A stretch of DNA of 64,000 nucleotides from Candidatus Heimdallarchaeota archaeon (GTDB lineage Archaea; Asgardarchaeota; Heimdallarchaeia; Heimdallarchaeales; Heimdallarchaeaceae), in NCBI GenBank assembly GCA_021399345.1, contig JAAFKI010000045.1, forward strand, positions 179,228-243,227. Reading direction: 5' to 3'. Positions 1 through 9,593 of this stretch are shown here, piece after piece. The position numbers and the translations under genes were made by a program. A model generated the notes under the pieces. The model searched no databases. It saw nothing but the letters and a program-made list of their open reading frames with translations, and was not told the DNA's origin. Within the stretch, counting starts at the first letter, position 1. Each line of letters begins with the position of its first letter.

Positions 1-585
1 TGATGAGGATATCATTTCTAGTAAGATTCTTGATTTATCCATTATCTCATGCTCATTTGTTTGACCACCAAAAATGGCTAGAACAAGTCTTCGATATAGT
101 TCTTCATAAATGTCTATCATTACAGGACGAGGTTTTCCTTCATGAATTATAGATAAAACATATCCACCCCAGAAACTCTTATCGTTTACATCATGAGCAT
201 CCTCATAATTAATACCTGTAACTCCTTCATAAGCAATGAAAGTTGGAGATTTTAAGTTCACATAGATGTATCGAGGAATTTTAACAACTGATCTAGTTGA
301 AAACTTTTTCTCCAAAAAAGAAGAATTTCTGATTTCAGTAATAACTTCTGTAGGACTTTCCATGAATTTAATTGCTAGTTTAGTTTTATGGTTTCCTAAT
401 TCAGAACTATAAAAAACATCAATAACATAAACATCACCAAACCTTCCACTTGCCTTATGATATTCAATATCATTTATTTTAACTTCTAAAATATCTTTTC
501 CAAATTCTCCGCGTGCTTCATCAATTAAATAATACGAGAAGGAACTGACAAGCTGAATTAATAGAGGTTTGAGTGATTCACTCAT
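1..585 (-). CDS. Aminoglycoside/choline-kinase-like phosphotransferase, N-terminal part (truncated by window edge)
   Basis: Absent from ORF track because it runs off the left edge. Reverse strand from ATG at 585 reads MSESLKPLLIQLVSSFSYYLIDEARGEFGKDILEVKINDIEYHKASGRFGDVYVIDVFYSSELGNHKTKLAIKFMESPTEVITEIRNSSFLEKKFSTRSVVKIPRYIYVNLKSPTFIAYEGVTG..., resembling the N-lobe of the 24000-25103 protein. Confidence 0.65.
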   Translation of the reverse strand, partial: MSESLKPLLIQLVSSFSYYLIDEARGEFGKDILEVKINDIEYHKASGRFGDVYVIDVFYSSELGNHKTKLAIKFMESPTEVITEIRNSSFLEKKFSTRSVVKIPRYIYVNLKSPTFIAYEGVTGINYEDAHDVNDKSFWGGYVLSIIHEGKPRPVMIDIYEELYRRLVLAIFGGQTNEHEIMDKSRILLEMISSS

Positions 586-799
586 GAGAGAACAATTACA
601 TTTTAGGTTATTAAATTTTAGTTTATAAGTAGCTAGTTAAGTTAAAAGTACGTGTTTATTATTTCTTCAAAATTAGATCCAAATTTGTCTCATTAATCTT
701 CTAAAAGTTTAATGAAACGGATACTTAAGAAAAGTTAATAAGATATGAAAGGTAGTATGGCTTGAGATTCTCGCTCACTCCTCAACAAGTGGTTACTGT

Positions 800-1819
800 A
801 TGAATAACGAAGAAGATTCAAATGAAATGCTAGATTGGAACAAAAAAAATGTTACAAGATTTGCTCAATTTTTGTATGATTTAGCTAAAGAAAGAGTTCA
901 AACAGATAGAGATACAACAGAATCTACAGAGGAGGACGAAGTTGTTGAAGAATTGATTCAATTAAATGAATCTTTAGAACAAGAGTTACTTGATGAGCCT
1001 CTAGACACACAGAAAGTTGAGGAAGAGATTTTTGAAGAAGAAGATCTAGAAGTTGAAGGAAATTTAGAGCAAGAATTAGAGGAAGTAACAATTGGATTAG
1101 CTAAAGCTGTTTCTGGAGAAGATGTAGGAGAAATTGATGTTAGTGATGAAGAAGAGATTAAGGAAATAATAGAAAAAGAGCAAATACCTATTCCTTCTGA
1201 GAATATTACAATTTCTACTGAAGTTACATTACAAAAAGAAATACTTGAGACACAAGCAAGTATAGAACAAGTCCAGGAATTCGAAATAGAACAACAGATT
1301 GAAGAGCTAGAATCTGTAGATCTCTCGCAACCTATTGTTACTGATCCAGTTATCAATAAGGAAGTTTTTGTGCAACCCGAAAACATACCTATAGATATTC
1401 ATAATTTAGTTTTTGTTGAAGAAGCTACAAGTATCCCAATTACTAAAGATGAAATGACAATTACAGATAGTGCCCAAGAGGCAGAGATTGCCCAAGAGGC
1501 AGAGATTGCCCAAGAGGCAGAGATTGCCCAAGAGGCAGAGATTGCCCAAGAGATAGAAGTAATTCAGGAACCAATTGCTGAAACTGATTTAGATTTTGAA
1601 GCTTCCAGTCGAAGACAAAAAATAATTGATAGCATGTTAGCAGAAACTAAGAAACGAGAAGATGAAGAAGGTTTCAAAGTAAGAGAACTAGGTGAAACCG
1701 AAGGTCGAGCTTATTCTGCTGTTGTCTTCGGAAATGAATCTAATAGGAATATCAAAAAATGGAGAAGATGGGAGAAAAGAAGATTAAAGGAAGAAAAGAA
1801 GAAACGAAAAAGAAAATAG
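800..1819 (+). CDS. Acidic low-complexity protein with tandem AQEAEI repeats and strongly basic C-terminus
   Basis: Long ORF; Glu-rich composition; C-terminus KKWRRWEKRRLKEEKKKRKRK. Confidence 0.7.
   Translation: MNNEEDSNEMLDWNKKNVTRFAQFLYDLAKERVQTDRDTTESTEEDEVVEELIQLNESLEQELLDEPLDTQKVEEEIFEEEDLEVEGNLEQELEEVTIGLAKAVSGEDVGEIDVSDEEEIKEIIEKEQIPIPSENITISTEVTLQKEILETQASIEQVQEFEIEQQIEELESVDLSQPIVTDPVINKEVFVQPENIPIDIHNLVFVEEATSIPITKDEMTITDSAQEAEIAQEAEIAQEAEIAQEAEIAQEIEVIQEPIAETDLDFEASSRRQKIIDSMLAETKKREDEEGFKVRELGETEGRAYSAVVFGNESNRNIKKWRRWEKRRLKEEKKKRKRK
1472..1543 (+). repeat. Four perfect tandem copies of an 18-bp unit (gcccaagaggcagagatt), followed by a diverged fifth
   Basis: Direct reading; encodes (AQEAEI)n. 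Confidence 0.95.
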
Positions 1820-1921
1820 AATAACAGAAGTTCTTCACACAGTAAAATATTAAATGAAGTAAATAATTGAAAATAATGTGAGAATAGAATAAACAACTCA
1901 CATTCAAGATGTGGATTTAAG

Positions 1922-2953
1922 ATGAGTGACTTTGAATTACCATGGAACACGTTTGTAGGATTTAGTCTTTTTACTTTAGAAGAAGATATGATATTTGATA
2001 AAGTTATTAATACAAAAACTGCATTTTCCACGGTTTATCAAGTCATAGATACAAGTACAAAAACAAGAGAAGAATTAAAAAAATCTCAAACAATAACTCT
2101 AGTTAATGAAGTTTTTAGAGTTGATTATCATTTATTCTACAATATAGTTTTAGCCTGTATGTTTAAACCTGAAACTGATGAAAATGTAGCTTTAAACATG
2201 ATACAGATTATTAAGAATAAGCTTATTGAACAGCTTCAAGATTACGGAACAATTGAAAAAATGGAACCAAGATCACAAACTGCATTAATTAAACGTTTGG
2301 GAAATTTAATTTCTGAAAGAGCTGCAAGTCAGGTTAAGTATGATTATTTCCCAACTAAAAAACCGCAGGAAATAGTATCAGAACCAGTGGAACAACCCAG
2401 AGTTGTAGAAGAGAAACCAGTCTACTCACAACCAACATCACAAGCACAAACCTCCACACCTGAAGCACAAGGAACGGGTCAAGTAGAAGATTTACTCGAA
2501 TATATAGGCCACAAAACCGAACCATTATTTCAAGGTGCTTCCGATAGTAAAAAAGTTGAACTTGCTCAAGAATTATTAGAACAAGCAAAGAGAGATTCAA
2601 TTGTAAAAGTAATATCTTCAATTGTCAAGGGTTTATCAACAAAAACAGGTGTTTGTTTTGTTTTTACTGGAGACAAAGGTGCTTTAGAAACAATAACCTA
2701 TGGTATGTCAGAAAAACATGCAGAATTTGTTCTAGGGATTTTATCTAAATATCCAGAAGTTGTTAAACAAACTATAGAATCACCAGGTGAAGAAAAAACA
2801 CTAGATGCTGGTGATGGTGTGGTGATACTTGAAGAAACAGAAAGTGGTATGTTAGTGAGTATCACTAAAAATCGTGAAGAGATTAGCACAATCTCCAAAA
2901 GAATGAAACTTGTAAAAACTATGATTTCTGAGTTCCTAAAACCATCCTTTTAA
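1922..2953 (+). CDS. Longin-like N-terminus plus roadblock-like C-terminal domain protein
   Basis: C-terminal ~125 aa align by eye with 3690-4295 and 4460-5425 products (ILxxYPxVVxxxIxSxxEEKxLDxGxGxVxLE...). Confidence 0.7.
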   Translation: MSDFELPWNTFVGFSLFTLEEDMIFDKVINTKTAFSTVYQVIDTSTKTREELKKSQTITLVNEVFRVDYHLFYNIVLACMFKPETDENVALNMIQIIKNKLIEQLQDYGTIEKMEPRSQTALIKRLGNLISERAASQVKYDYFPTKKPQEIVSEPVEQPRVVEEKPVYSQPTSQAQTSTPEAQGTGQVEDLLEYIGHKTEPLFQGASDSKKVELAQELLEQAKRDSIVKVISSIVKGLSTKTGVCFVFTGDKGALETITYGMSEKHAEFVLGILSKYPEVVKQTIESPGEEKTLDAGDGVVILEETESGMLVSITKNREEISTISKRMKLVKTMISEFLKPSF

Positions 2954-3017
2954 TAACCAAATTAAGATTATTTTGCATAATGCTGTCTCAATATTATTAG
3001 GAGAGTGATTAATACTG

Positions 3018-3665
3018 ATGAAAGGAAATCAGTCCAAAGAGATATTTGTTTCAGAAGTTATACGTAGTAATACAAAGGATATATTGTCCTTTTTCAAATA
3101 TATTGAAAAAAACCTACAAAAAGAGAAATTGCATTTAAAAGAAGTCAGTCAAAAGCGTATATTATTAAGTAAAAAAATCTCCGGAAAATCGATCTATTTT
3201 GAGTTTCAAGATACTGAAAATGAAAATTTCTTTCTACTAGAAATCTTTTCCTATAAATTTGTTTTAAATACCTCTTTACCCAAATGGGTTCAATGGAATT
3301 TTTTGGGATTAAAATTAGGAATTTGGTTATTTCTTATTTTAATTGGTGGATTATTGACTCCCCTAATCATATATCTTGGATTTAGAGATAATCTTCCTGA
3401 AGAATTTCAAAGTATTCTTTTGATTGTTGGGATCATTTTAATGTGTAGTGGTGTAATAGCTTCAGGAGTATTGTTTATTGCAAATCATATCAGAAGAAAT
3501 AGAAAGTTTCGAAGAAAATCTGAAGTAGAGAAATTATCAGCTAAAATTTCCAGGTTGATTATGGAATACTCAGAAAGCACATCAAACAAAATGATTTGTT
3601 GGAAATGTTTCAAAGAAATAAGTGTAGGATTGAAAAAATGTCCTGAATGTGGTACAAATACATAG
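3018..3665 (+). CDS. Two-TM membrane protein with C-terminal zinc ribbon
   Basis: Two hydrophobic stretches; C-terminal CWKCFKEISVGLKKCPECG. Confidence 0.7.
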   Translation: MKGNQSKEIFVSEVIRSNTKDILSFFKYIEKNLQKEKLHLKEVSQKRILLSKKISGKSIYFEFQDTENENFFLLEIFSYKFVLNTSLPKWVQWNFLGLKLGIWLFLILIGGLLTPLIIYLGFRDNLPEEFQSILLIVGIILMCSGVIASGVLFIANHIRRNRKFRRKSEVEKLSAKISRLIMEYSESTSNKMICWKCFKEISVGLKKCPECGTNT

Positions 3666-3689
3666 ATATGTTAAGTAAACCAAGAAAGG

Positions 3690-4295
3690 TCAAATATCTT
3701 CTAATAATAGAGTATTTTCAATAACTACATTTTGCACATGTCTCAGCTTTCTAGAGAGTTCATCCACGTCTTTTTGTTTTTGAACAATCCCAATCAGATA
3801 GTTATCTTTTTGGCAATTTTCTAGAACTACAAAGCCGATTCCAGTATCAAGAACTTTGACTTCTTCATCTGATCCCAATAAATCATTGACAACGGGTGGA
3901 TATCTTCTAAAAATTTCCAATATTTTCTTTACTATATCTCGTTCAAGGGGCCCTCTAACTATGACTCTTACGTCTGAACTTTCTGGATGTGGCACAAGTG
4001 CTGCAGCTGAGAGAGATTTAAAATCTGAAGAAATACTATCAAGTAAGGCATCAATGGTAACTCGTATGGCTTCCTTAACATCTTCACTTGTAGAAGTTTG
4101 TGTTAGAAAATCACGTAAATACTGACCTGACTTGAGTTTCTTTGCTGAAATATTTAAGGCTTCATATGCAATTTCTTCCATTTCTACGAAAACATCCTTT
4201 ATTGCAGGTTTTCTTTTTCGTGATGAAATCCTTGAGGAAGGAGAATCACTAGAATCTTTTTGCCTTGTCATTATTTTACCACAAAGATAAGTCAT
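3690..4295 (-). CDS. Roadblock-like domain protein, paralogue of neighbours
   Basis: KKILEIFRRYPPVVNDLLGSDEEVKVLDTGIGFVVLENCQKDNYLIGIVQKQKDVDELSRKLRHV matches shared C-terminal module. Confidence 0.65.
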   Translation of the reverse strand: MTYLCGKIMTRQKDSSDSPSSRISSRKRKPAIKDVFVEMEEIAYEALNISAKKLKSGQYLRDFLTQTSTSEDVKEAIRVTIDALLDSISSDFKSLSAAALVPHPESSDVRVIVRGPLERDIVKKILEIFRRYPPVVNDLLGSDEEVKVLDTGIGFVVLENCQKDNYLIGIVQKQKDVDELSRKLRHVQNVVIENTLLLEDI

Positions 4296-4459
4296 CTTAA
4301 AACTCTAAAAAGATTTCCTTATTCTTAACAGCTTTTAGAAATTGGAATCTAAAGGTGGAAGAAGTGTTTTTCACAAATTTTCACAATTCATTAGCCAATT
4401 AGACACTTGGGATATGTTTATTAGCCAACAATAAGATAATAATATCTAGTTGAGGTCTT

Positions 4460-5425
4460 ATGCCTTTTCGTAGAAGTGAAATCAATCCATTGGTAGCTGT
4501 AATTATCTATGATTTGATAGGAAACAATATCTTTGAGATTGAAAATACAAAAGATGAAATTGAAAAATCAGAAATTCATAGTTATTTCATCCATCCTATT
4601 GAATTTTACCAGTGGGTCAGAAGATATAATGAAATAACAATTTTTCGAGGAAAGTTCAGAGCCACTTATATTACATTTATTGATTTAACTCTATTATTCG
4701 TATCAAACGTAGAAAATATCGCAGCTGAGGTTCGTCCTACAATATTAGAATATGTTCAAAAGTTTGGGGAAGATGTAATCAAGCATCTTGTTACAGAAGA
4801 AAATGTTGATCTTCTAATCAAAACTTGTGGTTCAGATTTTAATAAGAACAAAGAAAGTATCAAGATTCATATTGATAAAATATTCTCGCGACTTGGAATT
4901 GAAAAAATCGAAATTGAATCCATTAAACCTGTTGAAGTAGAAGTTATTCCAGAAACAACAATTACTCAGACTAAAGCTGAGGTGTATGAAGAAATTCGTC
5001 CTTTTGAAACTGTTCCAAAGATTGCAGTCAGTGAGATGACACAAGAAATACTTGATGAAGCAAATAAAAGAGCAATAACTTCCTTGCTTTTTTCATCCAT
5101 CAGAGGGTGTAATTTTCCTTCAGCTGCAGCTTATATTTTCCCAAAAGATGATGGATCAATGGGAGAACTATATGCAGGAAATCTAGAGGAGAAGAAAATT
5201 GTATATGTTTTAGAAACCATTACAAGATTTCCAAAAGTTATTTACGAGATGATAAATTCAGAGGATGAAATCAAAGCTTTAAATGCAGGAGTTGTTCAGA
5301 TTATTGTAGAAAATTGTTCTGAAGGCAGAATACTAGTTGGAATGACAACTAATGTACACGATGTTATGAATGTAGGATACAAATTTAAAATTATCAAACA
5401 CATTCTAAAAACCATGGGCTTTTAG
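4460..5425 (+). CDS. Longin-like N-terminus plus roadblock-like C-terminal domain protein
   Basis: C-terminal module shared with two neighbours; N-terminus VAVIIYDLIGNNIFEIEN... is longin-like. Confidence 0.65.
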   Translation: MPFRRSEINPLVAVIIYDLIGNNIFEIENTKDEIEKSEIHSYFIHPIEFYQWVRRYNEITIFRGKFRATYITFIDLTLLFVSNVENIAAEVRPTILEYVQKFGEDVIKHLVTEENVDLLIKTCGSDFNKNKESIKIHIDKIFSRLGIEKIEIESIKPVEVEVIPETTITQTKAEVYEEIRPFETVPKIAVSEMTQEILDEANKRAITSLLFSSIRGCNFPSAAAYIFPKDDGSMGELYAGNLEEKKIVYVLETITRFPKVIYEMINSEDEIKALNAGVVQIIVENCSEGRILVGMTTNVHDVMNVGYKFKIIKHILKTMGF

Positions 5426-5497
5426 TAGAAATACAAAAAAATTCCTTTTTCTCTCCTTCAAAAAACTTTTAGAAATTATAGATTTCTAGTATTATTA

Positions 5498-6544
5498 ATG
5501 GAAGAAGGTAAGCTAGAGATTTCTCTTTTAAGAGAGATACTCAAACTAAAAGGGTCTGAAAATAAAGGAATTGTAACTTCAGGGCATATAGGTGGGGATT
5601 CAGCAATTATAGATATATCTAAAGCTCATGTAAAAGCTCAGAAATTTTATAACAATAATTCGAACCCGCTCCTTGTTGTGAAATCTGATCCAATAACATT
5701 TCCAACAGCTGAACCAGGACGATATGCAGTAATTGTGAATGCAAATGATATAGCATGTGCTGGGGCATTACCCTTTGGATTTCTTTCTTCAATTATTGTT
5801 CCAATTAATACATCATTCGATGAAATCAAACGCATTCAGGAACAAATACATCAACAAAGTATTGAACTTGGAATAAGCATTTTAGGAGGACATACAGAGA
5901 TTTCTCAATCAGTCAAAACCCCCCTTGTATCGGGTCACATGCTGGGTTTTGTTCCTCAAGACTTTGCTGTTCCCAATAAGCTGACTGAAGAGGAGATTAT
6001 TCTAGCAATTGGTTTCACAGGGGCAGAGGGAACAGGAATAATTATTTCAGAATCTGGGGACTTAATACACTCTATACTCAATAATAACGAAATAGAAGAA
6101 GGAAAAAGGATAGGGGCACAACTACGAATTGTAGATTTAGCTTTGGATTTAAATAGGAAGTTTCAACCTTCATTAATCCACGATGCTACTGAAGGAGGGG
6201 TTTATGGTGCGTTATATGAAATTATAGCATTCAGTGAACTAAGTATTGAACTTAATAATCAACCGAGAATATCTAATGTTACGAAAAAACTATCCTCATG
6301 GCTTCAGTTTAATCCCTTTAGACTCATCTCTTCTGGAATGATCATTGTTTCAGCAACAGAGAAAAAAGCTCTACATATTTTAGATTATCTAAAGAAAGAA
6401 CAGATACCTTGTGAGAAGATTGGAAGAGTAGGAACTAATAAAGGAATCTTGACTCTCAACGGTCAAGTGCTGGATAAACCAAAAGGTGATGAAATTTCAA
6501 CTGCTCTGAAAAATCTTGCAATAATCAAAAAAGGAAAAAAGTGA
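5498..6544 (+). CDS. AIR synthase-related protein (HypE/PurM/ThiL superfamily)
   Basis: GGDSAIIDIS, ANDIACAGALPFGFL, ILGGHTEIS, HDATEGGVYGALYEI motifs. Confidence 0.8.
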   Translation: MEEGKLEISLLREILKLKGSENKGIVTSGHIGGDSAIIDISKAHVKAQKFYNNNSNPLLVVKSDPITFPTAEPGRYAVIVNANDIACAGALPFGFLSSIIVPINTSFDEIKRIQEQIHQQSIELGISILGGHTEISQSVKTPLVSGHMLGFVPQDFAVPNKLTEEEIILAIGFTGAEGTGIIISESGDLIHSILNNNEIEEGKRIGAQLRIVDLALDLNRKFQPSLIHDATEGGVYGALYEIIAFSELSIELNNQPRISNVTKKLSSWLQFNPFRLISSGMIIVSATEKKALHILDYLKKEQIPCEKIGRVGTNKGILTLNGQVLDKPKGDEISTALKNLAIIKKGKK

Positions 6545-6557
6545 AAGGCTGATAAAT

Positions 6558-7223
6558 TTGTTAAACAAAGAGAATGAATGGGGAGCAGAAGCAGTTCTTC
6601 TCAAGGATGAGTGGCTAGGATTTCAGGTATTGAAAAAAATTCGTTTACCGAAGTCATATAGAATCAAGCAAATTGATGATGAATTAAGGAATAGCAGAAC
6701 AATCTCTGAATCAAAGCTAATCATGGCTTCAAGAGATGTGGGAGTAAAAACACCAATTATCTTCGACATTGATTTAGATTCATCGACAATAACAATGGAA
6801 TTAATTGAGGGAAAACTAGTTAAAGATGTTTTGAACAGTGAAGACACTTTAGAAGAAAAATTACATTATGTTGAATTGATTGGAGAACAAGTAGGAAAAT
6901 TACACAATAATGACATCATACACGGAGACTTAACAACCAGTAACATTCTAATAAAAAATCGAGAACTTGTCTTCATTGATTTTGGTCTCGGTAAATTTTC
7001 ACAGGCTTTAGAAGACAAAGCTGTTGACATCTTGTTGATTAAGAAATGTTTTACAAGCACTCATACTAGATTTGAAAGTCACTTCTTTACTACATTTCAA
7101 AAAGGTTATATGAGTACTATGAGCGAGGCTAAAAGTATTTTTCGTCGTGCAATAAAAGTAGAGGCTAGAGCAAGACATTTGAAAGAAAATCAAATTATTG
7201 GCGACTATCTTCTCTCTGAATAG
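6558..7223 (+). CDS. bud32: KEOPS kinase Bud32
   Basis: Short RIO/Bud32-type kinase: GAEAVLL, IIHGDLTTSNILI, FIDFGLGKFSQALEDKAVDILLIK, C-terminal R-rich tail; TTG start. Confidence 0.88.
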   Translation: MLNKENEWGAEAVLLKDEWLGFQVLKKIRLPKSYRIKQIDDELRNSRTISESKLIMASRDVGVKTPIIFDIDLDSSTITMELIEGKLVKDVLNSEDTLEEKLHYVELIGEQVGKLHNNDIIHGDLTTSNILIKNRELVFIDFGLGKFSQALEDKAVDILLIKKCFTSTHTRFESHFFTTFQKGYMSTMSEAKSIFRRAIKVEARARHLKENQIIGDYLLSE

Positions 7224-8523
7224 GAGTCACATTAGCAATTCGCTGATTGAGTTTCCAAGCATCCAACGCATACCGTTCTTGGTGTGTCCAATTTCCTTCA
7301 ATTTTGCCAAGAGAACTTAGTTTTCCAAGAATCTTCTTTATTTGAGGATAAACTGGTTTGAATTTTGCGCCTTCAAGGTTAGTTCCTGGTAAAGGCATGA
7401 AAACATGTGCTCTTATTATAGAGTTTCTTCTTATTAGATCCTTTATAACCTTGATTGTTTCCATTTCATCATCCTCAGTAGCAGTTGGTAATCCTATTAT
7501 TATATCAACAACAGGTGTAAAACCTGTATCATCGAGAATCTCTATTGCTTCAATCCCTTCCTCAACTGTATGTCCTCTTTGAATTTCTTTGAGAACTCTA
7601 TCACTACCTGATTGAAGACCAATAGATATTCGAGAATTTGAAATAATTGGCTTAATGTCCTTCATCAAACTAGAAGATACAGTTTCAGGACGCACTTCTC
7701 CAGGAAATGTACCAAAATAAACATTATCAATTCCAGGGGTTGATTTAATTGATGATAAAAGATAGAGGATTGCATCTTTATTGACTTCTTCAGGTTTTGA
7801 AGACATATAACCAAAGGAATTAGGGGTAATAAAACGGATATCGTTTAGCTTTTGAGTTCCCATCCATTTTATTACATCTAGAATTATTTCAGGAGATCTA
7901 TGTCTTGTTCTATGCTTGAAAAGTTTCGGAACTTGACAAAATGTACACCCAAAAGAACACCCCCTGCTTATCTCCAATGGTGGATAAAGCCTCCTTTTCG
8001 GGGATAGGAAGGGATAATCATCCAGAACTATGGGGTCAGGTCTTTTAGTTAAACGTAATGAATTATCTTCCAAAAACCCAATACCAGGAGTTCCAAATAA
8101 GTCTTCATTGTCCTTAAATCGTCTAACAAAATCAGTAAATGAGTATTCTGCTTCCCCAATAAAAACAAAGTCAAAACCAGATTTTAATGTTGTAAGAGGG
8201 CTACCAGAAGGATGACTTCCACCTGAGATGAAGGTTACTTTATCTAGTTCTGATTTATTTAGTGAGGAATAAATTGTTTTCATCCGAGCATAAATATCTT
8301 CAAATTGCGCAGTTCTAAAAGAAAAACCTACAATGAGTTTTTCATATTTTTCCAAGAGCTTTCGGATTTTTAATGGATTAAGATTTTTTTCAAGTAAGAA
8401 ATCTAAATTACGTAAATTAGTATTGGCATCTATAGTTGCAACTAAAGGTGTAAGACTGTAGAAATTCTTCTTAGTAAAATCAAAAACAATTGCTGATGTC
8501 ATATAATCACAATTTATCTCCAA
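7195..8523 (-). CDS. B12-binding-type radical SAM protein (MJ1487-like)
   Basis: CSFGCTFC radical SAM CxxxCxxC motif; SGGSHPSG and FIGEAEYSF typical of the N-terminal domain of this group. Confidence 0.8.
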   Translation of the reverse strand: MEINCDYMTSAIVFDFTKKNFYSLTPLVATIDANTNLRNLDFLLEKNLNPLKIRKLLEKYEKLIVGFSFRTAQFEDIYARMKTIYSSLNKSELDKVTFISGGSHPSGSPLTTLKSGFDFVFIGEAEYSFTDFVRRFKDNEDLFGTPGIGFLEDNSLRLTKRPDPIVLDDYPFLSPKRRLYPPLEISRGCSFGCTFCQVPKLFKHRTRHRSPEIILDVIKWMGTQKLNDIRFITPNSFGYMSSKPEEVNKDAILYLLSSIKSTPGIDNVYFGTFPGEVRPETVSSSLMKDIKPIISNSRISIGLQSGSDRVLKEIQRGHTVEEGIEAIEILDDTGFTPVVDIIIGLPTATEDDEMETIKVIKDLIRRNSIIRAHVFMPLPGTNLEGAKFKPVYPQIKKILGKLSSLGKIEGNWTHQERYALDAWKLNQRIANVTPIQREDSRQ

Positions 8524-9518
8524 GTAACTTCCACATCTTCAGGTCTGAAATGTTGGTCCACTATTGTGTCCTCAAATTCAGTCGTCACACCTGATTGCTT
8601 CATTAAAATCCCTAACCATGCTATCATTACACCATTATCTAGAGCTAGATCAGCATTAAGACCTCTAAAAGAAGCATCATGGGAACTGGCCATTTCTTCA
8701 AGCATTTTCTTTAATCGCGAATTAGCTGCTACCCCACCACACACTAAAACTTCTTCCTTCTTTGTATGAGCTAAAGCTCTTTCTGTAACTTCAACTAACA
8801 TAGAGAAAACTGTTTCTTGGAGACTAAATGCGATATCTTCAAGTGGGTGTTTCTTACTATTTAACAATCGGGTAGCATGAGTAAGAATACCTGAAAAGGA
8901 TACATCCATTCCTTTTATCACATATGGGATGGAAACATAGGTTGAACTTTTCAATGCTTCTAGCTCGATCATTCTCCCCATTGGATTCTCTTTGTCACTT
9001 AAACCAGCATTTCTTCCAAAGACATCTAAACAATTTCCTACTGGTATATCTATTGTTTCACCAAATACCCTGTATCTTCTTTCAGAGAACGCAATGACTT
9101 GTGTATTTCCTCCAGATACATACAGAACAACAGGATCATCAAGTTCTCCAACTAATCTTCCAATTTCAACATGTGCAATTGGGTGGTTCACCGCCATTAG
9201 TGGTTTACCCAAGGATAAAGAAAGAGTTCTTGCAGTAACGGCACCTATTCTTAAACAGGGTCCCAATCCCGGTCCTTTTGTAAAAGAAATCAAATCGATT
9301 TCCTCAGGTTTAATGCCTGATTCATGGAAGGCATCTTCTATTGCTTTGGGCATTGTAGAGGAGTGATATTCCGAAGCTTCTCTAGGATGAATTCCACTTC
9401 CATAAGGGGGTTTGTAGGTTCTTCGAACATTTGATAACACATTTCCTTTGTCATCTATAATACCAACGCCCAATTTATCAGCAGAACTTTCTATTCCTAA
9501 AGAAATCATTGATATCAC
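8514..9518 (-). CDS. kae1: tRNA N6-adenosine threonylcarbamoyltransferase Kae1
   Basis: LGIESSADKLGVGII, VNHPIAHVEIGRL, LYVSGGNTQVIAF, VCGGVAANSRLKKML. Confidence 0.93.
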   Translation of the reverse strand: MISMISLGIESSADKLGVGIIDDKGNVLSNVRRTYKPPYGSGIHPREASEYHSSTMPKAIEDAFHESGIKPEEIDLISFTKGPGLGPCLRIGAVTARTLSLSLGKPLMAVNHPIAHVEIGRLVGELDDPVVLYVSGGNTQVIAFSERRYRVFGETIDIPVGNCLDVFGRNAGLSDKENPMGRMIELEALKSSTYVSIPYVIKGMDVSFSGILTHATRLLNSKKHPLEDIAFSLQETVFSMLVEVTERALAHTKKEEVLVCGGVAANSRLKKMLEEMASSHDASFRGLNADLALDNGVMIAWLGILMKQSGVTTEFEDTIVDQHFRPEDVEVTWR

Positions 9519-9593
9519 TCTGACTACGTTAGTTTAAAGGTTTCTTTTTGAAACTATTTAGTAATCTTTAATATGTCTGAATTGTAGTTCTTT

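Noticed and set aside
958-1386. Minus-strand Ser-rich ORF
   Set aside because: Antisense shadow of the Glu-rich 800-1819 gene (gaa/ttc and gag/ctc codon mirroring).
2355-2621. Minus-strand Leu/Val-rich ORF
   Set aside because: Antisense of the low-complexity linker of 1922-2953; overlaps a supported gene.
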